From NCBI GenBank assembly GCA_021209875.1, contig JAGYVD010000002.1, positions 186,001 through 250,000 of the forward strand: DNA of 64,000 nt, given 5' to 3'. A model generated the notes under the pieces. The model searched no databases, had not been told where the DNA came from, and saw only the letters and a program-made list of their open reading frames with translations. A program made the position numbers and the translations under genes. Source of the DNA: Rosellinia necatrix. Its lineage: Eukaryota > Ascomycota > Sordariomycetes > Xylariales > Xylariaceae. Of the stretch, positions 34,493-44,777 are shown in pieces (within the stretch, counting starts at the first letter, position 1; every line of letters starts with the position of its first letter).

Positions 34493-35822
34493 TCATATTA
34501 TCATTTCTTGGTCGCCCGTCTCTCCGTTCTGTTTACCCTCGTCCTCATCCTCGTCTAGGTCGAGGATGGGATATGTAAGGAGGGCGGCAATGCCTCCTAA
34601 TGCATCTAACCGCTCTCCACTCTCATGGTCGCTACTCAGGATCCTGGCCTCTCCTCCGTCTTCTTTGACCTTGTCGACCATTGATACGTAGCGCTTCCGC
34701 GTCGCGATATCGAGGCTCCGGAACAAGGAGTTGTTGATGAGCAGCACTCCACCGCCACGGCCGACTGCGCCCTCTTGGATTGCCTTTTCGACCGGCACCG
34801 TGCCGTACCACGCCCGGCCATCATCCCTGCGCAATTTGGCGAAGAAGTCGTCCATGAACCTTGTCTCCTTCGAGAATTTCATGTCCTTCATCGTGGCCGT
34901 GACCTCGGGGCTCTTAAGGATCTCGTTGAGGCTGTGTAGGTGACCCGAGCTGGAGTGCACGACCGTCGCCTGCTTGGCCATGGCAGTCATGGTCTTGTCG
35001 CCCCTGCGAGTCCCCTCGTCCGCAATGTACTTTCTGAAATCGCCGGCCACAAAGCCCGGGCTGGCCAAGAGGAGTGGGCGCGGGTTGGAGAAGTCAACGC
35101 TCCGTGTTAGGGTGGACAGGGTCTTGTCAAAGAATCGGCGCATGCCCGAGTCCTGGTCCGAGCTGGCCGCCCTCTTCTTGGGTATCGTGCTCTCGACACG
35201 TTGTTTGAGTATGGTCCGGAACTCGGTGATCAGACATATGTTGGCGATACCTTCCTGCATGACGACGGCAGCAACGGTGCCGTCGGTATCCTGCCGGAGG
35301 GCATCGGACAAGGTCTCACGGGCCACGGAATCCCAGCCGTACTTCTTCCAGATGGTGAAAGGCCGGTTGAGCTCGAGGTCGAGAGTGTGGTACTGGCCGA
35401 TGTTGACGAAGGCATTCTCGACGATGACGGTGCCCGAGACGTGCAGCTGAGAGGCGCCGGGGTCGAAGAAGGTGGATGTGACGCGGATTGTCAAGTCGGT
35501 ATGCACGCGCTCGGAGACGGTGCTACCAGTCTTGGACTCGGTGGTGACTTTGCGGATGGCGTGGGCCTTGATGACGTCTTCGGGGCCAATCAGGTTGTTG
35601 GCATGCCACTATTGGGGGGGGGGGGGAGAGAGAGAAACGTTATTACCAAGCCTACGAAGGTCTTATGAGTCTGACGGGTCTGGTTTGGACAGCCGGAGGA
35701 GGCCCTCGCGTGTGTCGACGGGTTTTGTTACCATGTCTTCGGGGTCGGTGGGGAGCAGTGTCACACTGCCCTCCCCGATCTCCTCCAAGCGCTGTGATTT
35801 TTTTGGAGCCGACGAGCTGCAT
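34493..35822 (-). CDS. DOM34: Ribosome rescue factor Dom34/pelota, with apparent one-base frameshift in exon 1
   Basis: eRF1-like factor that with Hbs1 splits stalled ribosomes in no-go and non-stop decay. Exons on the minus strand: 35822-35732 and 35608-34493. Exon 2 is intact and carries the pelota landmarks WHANNLI, ENAFVNIGQYHTLDLELNRP, LLLASPGFVAGDF and GRAWYGTVPVEKAIQEGAV; as expected it lacks the GGQ motif of eRF1. Exon 1 starts MQLVGSKK and should continue SQRLEEIGEGSVTLLPTDPE, but these two parts lie in different frames: the codons after GGC TCC run through seven adenines (35797-35803 region, read as T7 on the plus strand), where six would keep the frame. The exon is 91 bases instead of the 90 the splice phase needs. 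With six the protein would be 401 residues. This may be an assembly error, a real mutation or ribosomal slippage. Confidence 0.85.
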
Positions 35823-36998
35823 GATGGCGCCAGAGCACAGCCAGGTGTCCTCTACTTGCTCAAGAACGAGGGTGCTGATGGGACGTTGCGCAGGGGTTGG
35901 CACAGGGGATGCGGGTTCAAAAGAGAGCTAGGTGGGATGCACGCCGTGATCGGAGCGCGTTGTGTTTGTTTCGTCTTTGTGATTTCGTCTCTGGTGTGGG
36001 TTCGGGATCGGTCGGTTGGTGGAATGAGGGTTGAGGAAGATGAAGCGATTGTCATCAGTTAGGAGAGAAGGGGATAGAACTAGGAGGGGCTAAGCCCAAG
36101 GCGAGACACATGTATAGTATACATGCGTCACTGCCAATGTTACCCCGACCTGGGTCGCCCTGGGTAGGAACAGCGATAACAACGATAACTAAGTAGGTAC
36201 TTAGGTAATTGTTTGCTTGATGACATGACGCCAGGATGCCCCGCACTAAGCATTGTCTGCCCCGCGTTGTCCTGAGCACCTCTTTGGATCATGGTTCCGA
36301 CGTTTCAGGTACCTCGACAGAACAAGCAGCTGCCTTGGTAGGTACTGCATACCTGCATCAAGGAAGCTGTCAACACCAACACCTTTTCCCTCTTCTATTC
36401 CCTTTTCCCACCTAAGTACCTATGCTTTTTCCTACCTTTTGCCCGGATACCCCGCCTGCTGGGGAGTGTTGCTGTACCTAGGTATGCAGATAAGTGGGTT
36501 TGCTCTGTGACTAGTCGCGGAACGTGGTTCCATCACAGCTTCGGCGATGTTGGATCGCATAATACATTCCAGGTTATCACCGAATACCCTTAGTAATAGG
36601 GCCTATTATTGAGCCGTCTAAGTATATGGTACCTGCCGGATATAAGTATCCTAGAGGTAATAAGTCGTGTTTATATAGGTAGTATCCGCACCGTGTATAC
36701 CTGAGCTACTGGTTAATAAGAAGTCGCTTTCCGATACCTCGTTACGCTTCCGACTAGTCCAGTCGACTAATACAATACAACTCTTCAGTCCTTCCCCGTC
36801 CAACCCCTTCCCATCTTCCCTTGCAGCTAACTTCATACTTCATTCATACTTCATACTTCATACTTCATATACGCAGTATCGCGACCTACGTAGGCCCTTG
36901 ATATAACCAATGTATGCAGGGTTGCCCATTTCTGTCTACACTTAGAGAACAAGTCTGAGATAGCTAGCTAACCACCACCCCGGCTTACTTACAACAGC
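35823..36998. other. Divergent intergenic region between DOM34 and aldo-keto reductase
   Basis: About 1.2 kb that should hold both promoters. No gene is supported. An ATACTTC heptamer is repeated about five times at 36833-36868, and GTACCTAGGTA-type palindromes occur near 36190 and 36475-36484. Confidence 0.6.
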
Positions 36999-38018
36999 AT
37001 GGCTTCAACTTACAACCTCAACTCAACCTTCAAGCTAAATAGCGGATATGAAATCCCCCTCCTAGGCTTCGGTGTTCGTATGCCCCCGCCCTCGCCCCCG
37101 CCTCCAGCTGCCCGCATGAATAATCATGTATCCTTCCGCTAACCTCATGACCTCTAGGTATACCAAACGTGAGCCACTGCAGCCTACATTTTCTTTCCCA
37201 GTAGTATGTTTGTTAAACGTTGAACTAGGCCGCCAGAGGGGACGGAAAAGGCCTGCCTCGAGGCTTTCAAGGCCGGCTACCGTCACATCGACTCTGCCGC
37301 CGCCTACCGTAATGAAGCCGGTTGCGGGGCTGCCATGCGAGCCAGCGGCATCCCCCGCTCCGAGATCTTCTTCACCTCCAAAATTCCCAGTTCGGTTGTG
37401 AAGGGCGGATATGAGGCCGCGAAGGAGCAGATCGACAAGAGCTTGAAGACCGCCGGCGTCGACTACATCGACCTGATGCTCCTTCATGCGCCCTATGGCG
37501 GTTCGGCCGCTCGCAAAGGCGCTTGGAAGGCTCTCGTAGAGGGCGTAGAAGAAGGCAAGCTCCGCTCCATCGGCATCAGCAACTATGGCGTCCACCATCT
37601 AGACGAACTCGAGCAGCACATTGCCGAGCTCAAGGCCGAGCGGGGCAATGGAGGTATCATCTCCGTCGGCCAATACGAGATCCATCCTTGGTGTGCCCGA
37701 AGTGACATCACCAACTGGTGCGCCAAGCGGAATATCGCCTGTGAAGCGTATTCGCCCGTCGTACAGGGGGCGCGATGGGGCGAGAAATCGTTGGTTAAGC
37801 TAGCTGGGAAGCATGGCAAAACGGAGGCTCAGATCCTGCTCCGATGGAGCATACAGAAAGGCCTAGTCCCGCTGCCGAAGAGCGTCACTCCTTCTCGAAT
37901 CCAGGAGAATGCGGGGCTTTACGATTTTGAACTTTCCCCGGAAGACATGGCCGAACTAGAAACCGATGAATATTCGCCGGTCTGCTGGGACCCGCTCAAG
38001 ACCGGACTGGACAATTAA
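36999..38018 (+). CDS. Aldo-keto reductase
   Basis: NADPH-dependent aldo-keto reductase of the single-domain TIM-barrel type, similar to yeast Gre3/Ypr1-type carbonyl reductases. Exons are inferred at 36999-37073, 37158-37168 (an 11-base micro-exon) and 37229-38018, giving 291 residues. The micro-exon supplies VYQ and part of Thr29, restoring the family motif GFGVYQTPPE. The catalytic tetrad is complete: Asp50 and Tyr55 (HIDSAAAYRNE), Lys80 (FFTSKIP) and His115 (LMLLHAP). The cofactor region near LVPLPKSVTPSRIQEN is also typical. The first donor is GTTCGT, which departs from the consensus; the nearby GTATGC at 37078 would break the frame. Substrate is unknown. It converges on the calmodulin-like gene, 223 bases away. 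Confidence 0.88.
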
Positions 38019-38041
38019 TTTATCATCATCTTGTCGGCGAG

Positions 38042-38042
38042 C

Positions 38043-38076
<34 letters not shown>

Positions 38077-38077
38077 C
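38042..38077 (+). repeat. CAA trinucleotide repeat downstream of aldo-keto reductase
   Basis: About twelve CAA units lie just after the stop codon, in the likely 3' untranslated region. Confidence 0.9.
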
Positions 38078-38241
38078 GTGGGGTCCAACCGGGCCTGGCC
38101 GGCAACTTAATACAGGTACCCGGTCATGAATTATGTTTATAGAAGTCACCTGCACGAATAGAAAGGGGAATAGATGAATGATCAAAAGAACAATATAAGG
38201 CGCGCTATGCGATTCTCTAATTGGCAATGAGCCGAGCCAGC

Positions 38242-39089
38242 CTATTGATAGCTACTAACGATATCAACCTCGATAGTTCTATTTTTCATGAAATGTATGA
38301 ACTCTCGGTCTACAAAGACAATTCGGTATTGCACGTTAGCTAAGCCACGTTCCCCAATGTATAGGGGGATAGGGATGCATGCCAAAGGAGGCAAGATTGG
38401 CACTTACAGCTAAGCTTTCCCTCGCCGTCGATGTTATTGATCAGCTGTTCCACTTCCCCGTCACTCACAGGCTCTCCCAACTCAGCCATCAATTGACGGA
38501 ACTGGCTGGCCGTGATAGACCCATTTAGTGAAGGCTCATACGCTTTCCACGCCCGAGCGTATTGTTCCTCGCCATCCTGGCCCACGGGCGGGAAGGGCTG
38601 CCCAGTCATCATCGTGATGAATTCTACAGCATGTCAGTTGCACGATATTACAAGGCCGGACCCGATCAACCTGAGGTGGGGAACGGCAGCAGCTTACCGT
38701 TGAAATTGATCGTCCCATCCCCATCTAAATCGACCTCTTTGATGATTTGCTCGACCTCTTCCCTCGACGGCGGCTTCCCGGGGCTCTGAGACATCACCTT
38801 GGCAAATTCTTCCACGCTGATATTACCTACGCGTCTCCCTCAGCATTGATGATAGCCCGAGATGGGATGGCCAGCTCGATTGGAGGATGGGAACTAACCG
38901 CCTTTGTCTGCATCCTATCGCCACATTAAGATCAGACCATCACTCCATCCCACCATACGCGCCGTGTTTACTTACATACGAGTCAAAAAGGGTCTTGAAC
39001 ACCTTTATCTCTTCATCAGATAGTGCCCTAGCCTGCGGGTATCCATCAGCACGCGACTCGTTCGTAGTGCCGTCCTAGTCACTCACCAT
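38242..39089 (-). CDS. Calmodulin-like EF-hand protein
   Basis: Small calcium-binding protein of the calmodulin/centrin/light-chain superfamily, 162 residues. Minus-strand exons are inferred at 39089-39087 (the ATG alone), 39032-38976, 38914-38899 (16 bases), 38826-38698, 38623-38408 and 38309-38242. An intron right after the start codon is known in fungal calmodulin genes, and M-ARALSDEEIKVFKTLFDSY aligns with the calmodulin N-terminus. Four EF-hands are visible. The first loop DADKGGNISVEE and the second DLDGDGTINFNE look able to bind calcium. The third (EPSLNGSITASQ) lacks the usual acidic first and last residues and is probably inactive. The fourth (NIDGEGKLSYRE) is intermediate. The degenerate third hand and the overall divergence argue for a calmodulin-like regulator or light chain rather than calmodulin itself. 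Confidence 0.85.
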
Positions 39090-39830
39090 CTTGAACTGTT
39101 CGACGCGGGATGTAAATGAAACTAGATGGCCAACCGTAAAGACGAGTCAATGGATTTAATGAGAGCGATGCTTTCAGGAACGTAGGTTTATTTACTCCAT
39201 AGATCACTAGAACCACCTGGGCTAGACTACCCCTTGAAACGCGAGCTTGTCACAGTTTCGACGCGTTCGCTTCAGGCCCTGATCAGCACAGGCATGCATA
39301 TACACCACCCAAAGCCACCACACCAAAAAGCAACGCGCATAGGTATCTTTGAGTCGGGCATATAAAAACGATCAAAATGCATAACATCACGGATTCACTA
39401 GCCGTCACTAACCCAACTACGAATCTGGCCGTCATAGCATCTGGACTCGAGAGCCGTACACTACTATCTTCTATATAGTATACTGTCTTTACATTATAAT
39501 CGCTGCCATTCGTACAGGCAGAAATCACGATTTGTAGATGCACTCAACGATGTCTGCTAAGCGCGTGGTAAGTGAATCGTATACCCTTCCTAGTGCGGAA
39601 CCCATGTAGAAATTGATACGTAGCCCGGTGACGCAAACATGATCCTCCGGACATACCAATAACCCGGATATAGGCCAGTTACCAGAGGATCGATAATCCT
39701 TAATTACAAAGTTACATTAAGTAACTAGGCAGAATTAATATTCATATGTTAACAGTGTAACGCGTATCCCATTGTTTGCTCTCCTTAATAACTAGATCGA
39801 CTACCCTTCCTATTCTAAACATGAATAGAG

Positions 39831-40271
39831 CGTGCTCGCCAGAGGCGCCAGACCACCGTGATTTGGGAGACCACGCTCCAGCAACAAACAAGTAACATCC
39901 AGCCATTCGAAAACCTGCCCGTGTTCAGCAACCCGAACATGACGACCGAATTGGACAAACTTCATACGCTCACGCAGAACGTCGATAAGTTCTACCAGGA
40001 TCCGACACTGGATTTGACCTAGTCTCTCACTGTCTCTCACTCCGTCTCTCTTACCCGGCCTCTTGAGCGTGAGATTACAGGAAACATTAAGGCGACCCAA
40101 GACAATTTTACAGAACGGATCAATTGTCTCGAGGATAGTCTTACATGCGAGTTTGCCACTTCTGACAGTAATCTCACAGAAAATGTCGACGCCCCCGTCG
40201 ACGATAGCCATAATCTCAAGCATGATCTTGAAGACGCGATCGATCGCAGAGGCTGGAAAGATTACAAATAG
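39831..40271 (+). pseudogene. Possible coding remnant with one internal stop
   Basis: A plus-strand frame runs 146 codons with a single TAG at 40020-40022. On both sides of the stop the translation has the look of a charged helical or coiled-coil protein (MTTELDKLHTLTQNVDKFYQ; LEREITGNIKATQDNFTERI). The opposite strand has an uninterrupted frame of 137 codons (39810-40223) over the same bases, so the coding strand is uncertain. There is no start codon in a good context and I recognise no family. It may be a decayed gene, an exon with a missed intron, or chance. Confidence 0.25.
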
Positions 40272-40997
40272 TCGTGAGGGTTGCCCCCTATTCCGCAGAT
40301 ATGGAAAGGATGTTCGGTTCTCGTTATGTTATAAGGCCTTAGTCCCATATGACGAGTACACTCTCGATTAGTTGACGATCTCTAGCTTATCAACAGGAAA
40401 GCAGCCAGGGTCCCGAGTTTCTCGGGGTAATAGTCATACGCGAAATAACTGTCTTTTATTATGCGTTAAAGTTAGGTTAACTATTGCGTGTTTATATCGC
40501 GGGGCTAGAGCCTCCCTTAGATTGGGTGTAGAACTAGATCAGTTATGAAGTCCATGATCAAAGCTGCGCGTCAACAAAACTGACCCAGCAACCAAGATCA
40601 TTCCCATCCGCTTTTCATGACAAGACTCGATTGATAAATGCCTAGGACGCTTCCATAGGGGCGGAAAAAGGTCAGTCGTAGCGTTTCAACAAGACCGCCG
40701 TCGAGGCGGAGGCCGACGTAGCTTTGTGACATACGCGGCTTGCCCATTTTACTCGAGATCAAGGACCGCGCTCCCGCCACCCCTAATCAACCGCGTCTAT
40801 AACCGTTTACCAGCGCGACGGGGGAGCAAAAACAAACCCGAACGAACATACGGAGGTAGATGACGGTCTCGACAATGAACACGGATGTTCTCGAAGGTTC
40901 TTGGATGCTTCACGGGTGTTTCGTCAGTCAACAAAAAAAAAAAAAAAATACCCCATCAACTCCCCTTCCCTTGACACATAGGGAGGGACGTAACAAA

Positions 40998-41020
40998 CAA
41001 ACAAACAAACAAACAGACAA

Positions 41021-41053
<33 letters not shown>

Positions 41054-41074
41054 TAGACAGATAGACAGGCAGGC
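40998..41074 (+). repeat. CAAA/CAGA/TAGA tetranucleotide array
   Basis: About nineteen tetranucleotide units drifting from CAAA to CAGA, TAGA and CAGG. The array begins within ten bases of the predicted donor site of the mpaB'-like gene (transcribed right to left), so it occupies the start of that intron or the gene's broken end. Confidence 0.9.
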
Positions 41075-41083
41075 AAAACATAC

Positions 41084-42398
41084 CCCATAGCCCGCCTCAA
41101 CCCAGGCTCCACCATCGCCGCGACCAGCCCGCGCGCGACGCCCCGCAAGCAGGCCGGGACCCCAGCGACCCAGGCGCGCATCTGCGCCTCCCCGAGCGCG
41201 GCGCCCTCGGCGCAGCGGCCGCGCCGCGCCGCCTCGTACGCGGCGCCCCACGCCTCCAGCTCCCGCATCCAGTGCAGCGCGTCGCGGAACCCATCTCCAT
41301 CCCCATCCCCAGCGTCAGCGTCAACGGTGGAGGAGGAGGAAGAGGAGGAGAAGGTAGTAGTGGTGGTAGTGATGGTAGTGGTGGTGGTGATGGCAGACGG
41401 TAGCCGCCCGACGAGCTCGACCCCGAGCTCGCGCCCGAGCCGCCTCCACAGCGTCGCGACGGCCGCGCGCTCGCGGGCCCCGAGCGCCCGCCCCTCGAGC
41501 CGCGCCGCCCAACGCCCCGGCTCGCCCGCGAACACGGCCAGCGTGTACGCGAGGTCGTCGTCCTCCATCATCATCATACCGCCTCCTCCTCCTCCTCCTT
41601 CTTTTTCTTCTTTTTCTTCTTTTTCTTTTCCTCCTCCTCCGCCGCGACGGCGGAGCCCCGCGTGGATCCCGTTCACGCGCGTCACGGCGGCCCGGCGGGC
41701 CGCCGATCCCGGGCGCCGTAGGAGGTCAGCGGGCGTCACGCTTGCGCCTTTCCCTGAGGCCGCGCGGGGTTTGGATCCGGAGGTGGAGGAGCGGCGTTGT
41801 GCTGCGTGCGCGGCTACTACTTTTGCTATCGATGGGATCGCTTCGGCCTGTGGTTTTTTTTTTTTTTCCCCTTGCCCCTCCGTGTCACGCGGAGGGGGGC
41901 GTTCGCGTTAGTTTTCGGGGGGGGTTTTTTTTTGGTTCCGCTCTCAAGCTCTTTCGTTCCCCTTTTAAATTTATGTGCGTGGTGGTATAGAGTCCGGATA
42001 TAGTGTGTGTATGTGTGTATGTGCGTGTGTGTGAGAGAGAGGGGGAGAGCGAGGAAAAGATTGGGCTGGATCATAGGAAAGAGTTATGAGAGAAACCATT
42101 ATAATACCTTGAAGAAGGCGATATTCGTCGCCGTCGAGAATGCCAGGGGCATCTCGTGCTCGGCCAGCCAGGTCTTGACGGCGTACGCCTCCTCTAGCGT
42201 CATCTTCTCGATCGGGCCGTGGCCCCTCACTACCCTGTGTTTCTGGTGTCGTCGTATGATGGCGCACAGGGGGGCGTAGAGAAGGAGGCCGGTGACGGCC
42301 CAGAAAAGCCATCCCCGCGCGCGGTATCCATCTCCTCCTCCTCCTCCTCCTCCTCCTCCTAGGTCCCACGTGGTGGGCCAGGGGAGTTGGAGGTCCAT
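41084..42398 (-). CDS. mpaB'-like ER-bound oxygenase (DUF2236-related), 3' end missing
   Basis: Related to the fungal mpaB/mpaB' and rubber-oxygenase-like family, membrane-bound oxygenases; MpaB' itself acts in mycophenolic acid biosynthesis. Two minus-strand exons are inferred, 42398-42108 and 41847-41084, encoding 351 residues. The N-terminus has a Gly run and a transmembrane helix (GWLFWAVTGLLLYAPLCAII), followed by the family-like EAYAVKTWLAEHEMPLAFST and IAFFKAEAIPSIAKVV. Exon 2 carries VTRVNGIHAGL, DDLAYTLAVFAGEPGRWAAR, FRDALHWMRELEAWGAAYEA and GVARGLVAAMVEPGLRRAMG. Two low-complexity insertions (a Gly/Lys/Glu/Met run and a Thr/Ser/Asp-Gly run) interrupt it. After the donor GTATGT at 41083 I find no sequence resembling the expected C-terminal 60-100 residues, so the gene may be truncated or its last exon was missed. 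Confidence 0.7.
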
Positions 42399-43337
42399 TA
42401 TGAGTCGCTTGTGAAGGAAGGAGATGTCGTTGATGAGATCCCGGGGGTTTTATATGGCGTTCGTGGCTCTGTGAGGGGAAGCGATGAGATTTATTGTGAC
42501 ATCATGGGCGTTGGTTATGTCCCGAGTGCATGCGTTTTGCGAGGTGTGGGAGCGGGAAAATGTTTAGACTGCCGAAGGTTAGAGACCTTCCTGATGCGTC
42601 CGACTAGATAGCATGGAGCCCCCCATCATTGTTGTTCATGGGCGGTTAGCTCGGGTAGATCCTAGCCAATTTCCGTGGAGAAATTGCATCTAGTCTATTT
42701 GGGTGTTGTTATTGACAGAAGTCAAAGACGTTCATCGTATAATACATCATTGAGTGATTGATGTCTTGATCCGCACCTGCTCGCCTGAGGTCAGCGACTC
42801 AGAATTTCCAAGTAGCTCGACAGATTTGAACATGGCGACCGCGTCAATGCTCGGCGAATATAGTTCATACGCATTGTGTTGACTAAGTGAGACTTTACGT
42901 CACGGTTATGCTGGTTTAGAATGTTATGATGCCGAGACACAATGGGAATGAACCGGCGGGATGCAAACTCGTATGAAAGTGCGAAGGACTCCGCTTGTTT
43001 AGAGTACGGTAACGGTGATTTCGTATCAAAGTCGGGTATCATACAGGAGGCGCCTCCACCGGCTGGGTAAGAACATCATTAATAGTGCGATTAGTTGATG
43101 TGTCACTCCTAGTCAGCCGAAGGATATCGAGAGATCGTGATCAAACCTTTTCTACACGGCCAAACACCACGGCCATCATATCTGAAAGGTTGTGGTCCTT
43201 TCGTTGTTCCTAGAAACGCATTAAAAATAAACAGATAAGTTGGTTGAAAAAATTGTTTCAAAATTTTTTTTTTTTTTTTTCAAATATTTTCTGTCCTGAT
43301 TGAAAGCCACACTTGTTCTTTTATCAGGAAATATATA
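42399..43337. other. Intergenic between mpaB'-like and UstYa-like genes
   Basis: No supported gene. Contains a 20-base T run near 43262-43281. It should hold the promoter of the mpaB'-like gene and the 3' untranslated region of the UstYa-like gene. Confidence 0.55.
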
Positions 43338-44218
43338 TCAGAGAATGGCCACCCCCGGTAAAAGACCGGTTCTCCATTTCATGGCGCTGTTCTCGTCGGC
43401 CCAATCCAACAGCGCGTCGTAATCGGTACACTGGTGATCCGAGCCCCAGCCCGGGCCGGCCTCGGTCTCACCCTCGAGGTTGGTGTCGGCGGCGCACAGG
43501 ATGGACTGGCGGAGGTAATCGAAGCAGTGCGCCGAGTGGTGCGCGACCTCCTCGGTCAGGTTGGCGCCGGCGTACCCGCGCTGGTAGTGGTCCACGACGT
43601 ACGACAGGCAGTGCAGCTGGTGGAAGACGGCCATCATGTACGCCGGCCCGTCCGAGGTCCGGTCGATCGCCACGGTATACGGCTTGCCGAGCGTGTCGTA
43701 GGTCGCGTAGTCGGGGATCTGGACGTAGCCTCGGGCTTCTGTTCAGGCGGGGACGAGGACGATGGTTCAGCTTCTTCTCGGCCTTGTCAACCGATGGGTG
43801 CGTTCCGGAACGGACATACCTGAGCTTAGGGGCAGCCAGTTATGCAGTGTGTTCAGCGTGTCTTGTTCGTCGAAGAGCATGTCGTCGCGCACGTAATTCG
43901 GGTCGGGTAGGAACTTGTACGTCTTTCTCGGGACTATGGATGTGAATGCTTAGTCGGTGCCTTCGTGGTTTCATGTTCACATGAGTATGACATACACTTG
44001 GGCACCGGAGTTCGGTTTACTTCCACTCGTTCGTGGACGATATACGCCAGCAAGGCAATTATCGTGACTGCCATGCCGACCTCGAAGGCCAACCGCATGT
44101 AACGCACCACCCTGCCACCTCTTCTTTCTTCCGACCAAGCAGCATCTCCGAGGCTCAACGACGGCAAGGGAAGAAATGCTTGTTCTTCCTCGACAGAATC
44201 TTCCTTTGTGTGGTTCAT
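43338..44218 (-). CDS. UstYa-like protein (DUF3328)
   Basis: Member of the UstYa/DUF3328 family; UstYa and UstYb catalyse oxidative cyclisation in ustiloxin, a fungal RiPP, and relatives sit in many secondary-metabolite clusters. Minus-strand exons are inferred at 44218-43996, 43933-43820 and 43738-43338, giving 245 residues. There is an acidic N-terminal cytosolic tail, one transmembrane helix at about 42-62 (FEVGMAVTIIALLAYIVHE), and the two signature HxxHC motifs: HQLHC at 152-156 and HSAHC at 180-184, the second followed by FDYLRQSILCAADTNLE. The YVQIPDY and YMMAVFHQLHCL stretches are typical. An in-frame ATG at 44302 would add 28 residues; MNHTKEDS was preferred because it gives a normal short tail. 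All key residues are present, so the gene looks functional. It neighbours the MFS and mpaB'-like genes on the same strand. Confidence 0.88.
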
Positions 44219-44777
44219 CGTGGAGATGGACTCGGGCTCTGGCTCTGGTGCAGGCTGGTGAGAGAGCGAAGATAGCGAGAGATAGGGAAGAGCAACTGTC
44301 ATGCTGCTAGAGGCACAGCTATGATCGATTCGGTAAACAGTTCATCTTGAGAGCTTTGCATGATCGAGAATGACACGCGATTGGAGGGGAACGTATTTGG
44401 CTAAATGGGAGACCCCGGGTGTGCTTCCGTTCCTGGTCAGGTTAGCGGGTTGGCATACATGGAGGGGATCGGGGAGCTGCCGAATGCAGCGGGTAACCTG
44501 TAGATAAAAGCGCGCAGTTTGCCCTGTTCTTAAATCGACTTCCGAGATGGTGGGCGTGCAAAATGTCAAGTGAAAACGGGGTGAGAAGCGAAGTTGATTG
44601 ATGTTTTTAATTCCAGTGTATGTGCAAAATAAGTAAGTTCTATGTAACCATTATAACCCCATGGATATCCTGAAGAATGCTGACGTGAAAGTCGTCGCTA
44701 TGCCAAAAATGAGAACAAGTGATCATACTGAATGATCCCAAGGAAATGAGACGTGGCCGTCCAAGCCCGAAGTCACT
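44219..44777. other. Intergenic between UstYa-like and MFS genes
   Basis: About 560 bases, the probable promoter of the UstYa-like gene plus the 3' untranslated region of the transporter. Nothing distinctive is visible. Confidence 0.6.

Larger units (their letters stand above)
39090..41083. other. Intergenic / unresolved region between EF-hand gene and mpaB'-like gene
   Basis: Should contain the promoter of the EF-hand gene (minus strand) and the 3' end of the mpaB'-like gene, whose C-terminal part I could not find here. It also contains a possible coding remnant at 39831-40271 and the tetranucleotide array at 40998-41074. Confidence 0.5.

Noticed and set aside
41097..41911. Plus and alternative minus frames over the mpaB'-like exon 2
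   Set aside because: Arise from G+C and trinucleotide repeats; only the chosen minus frame contains family motifs and joins exon 1 in phase.
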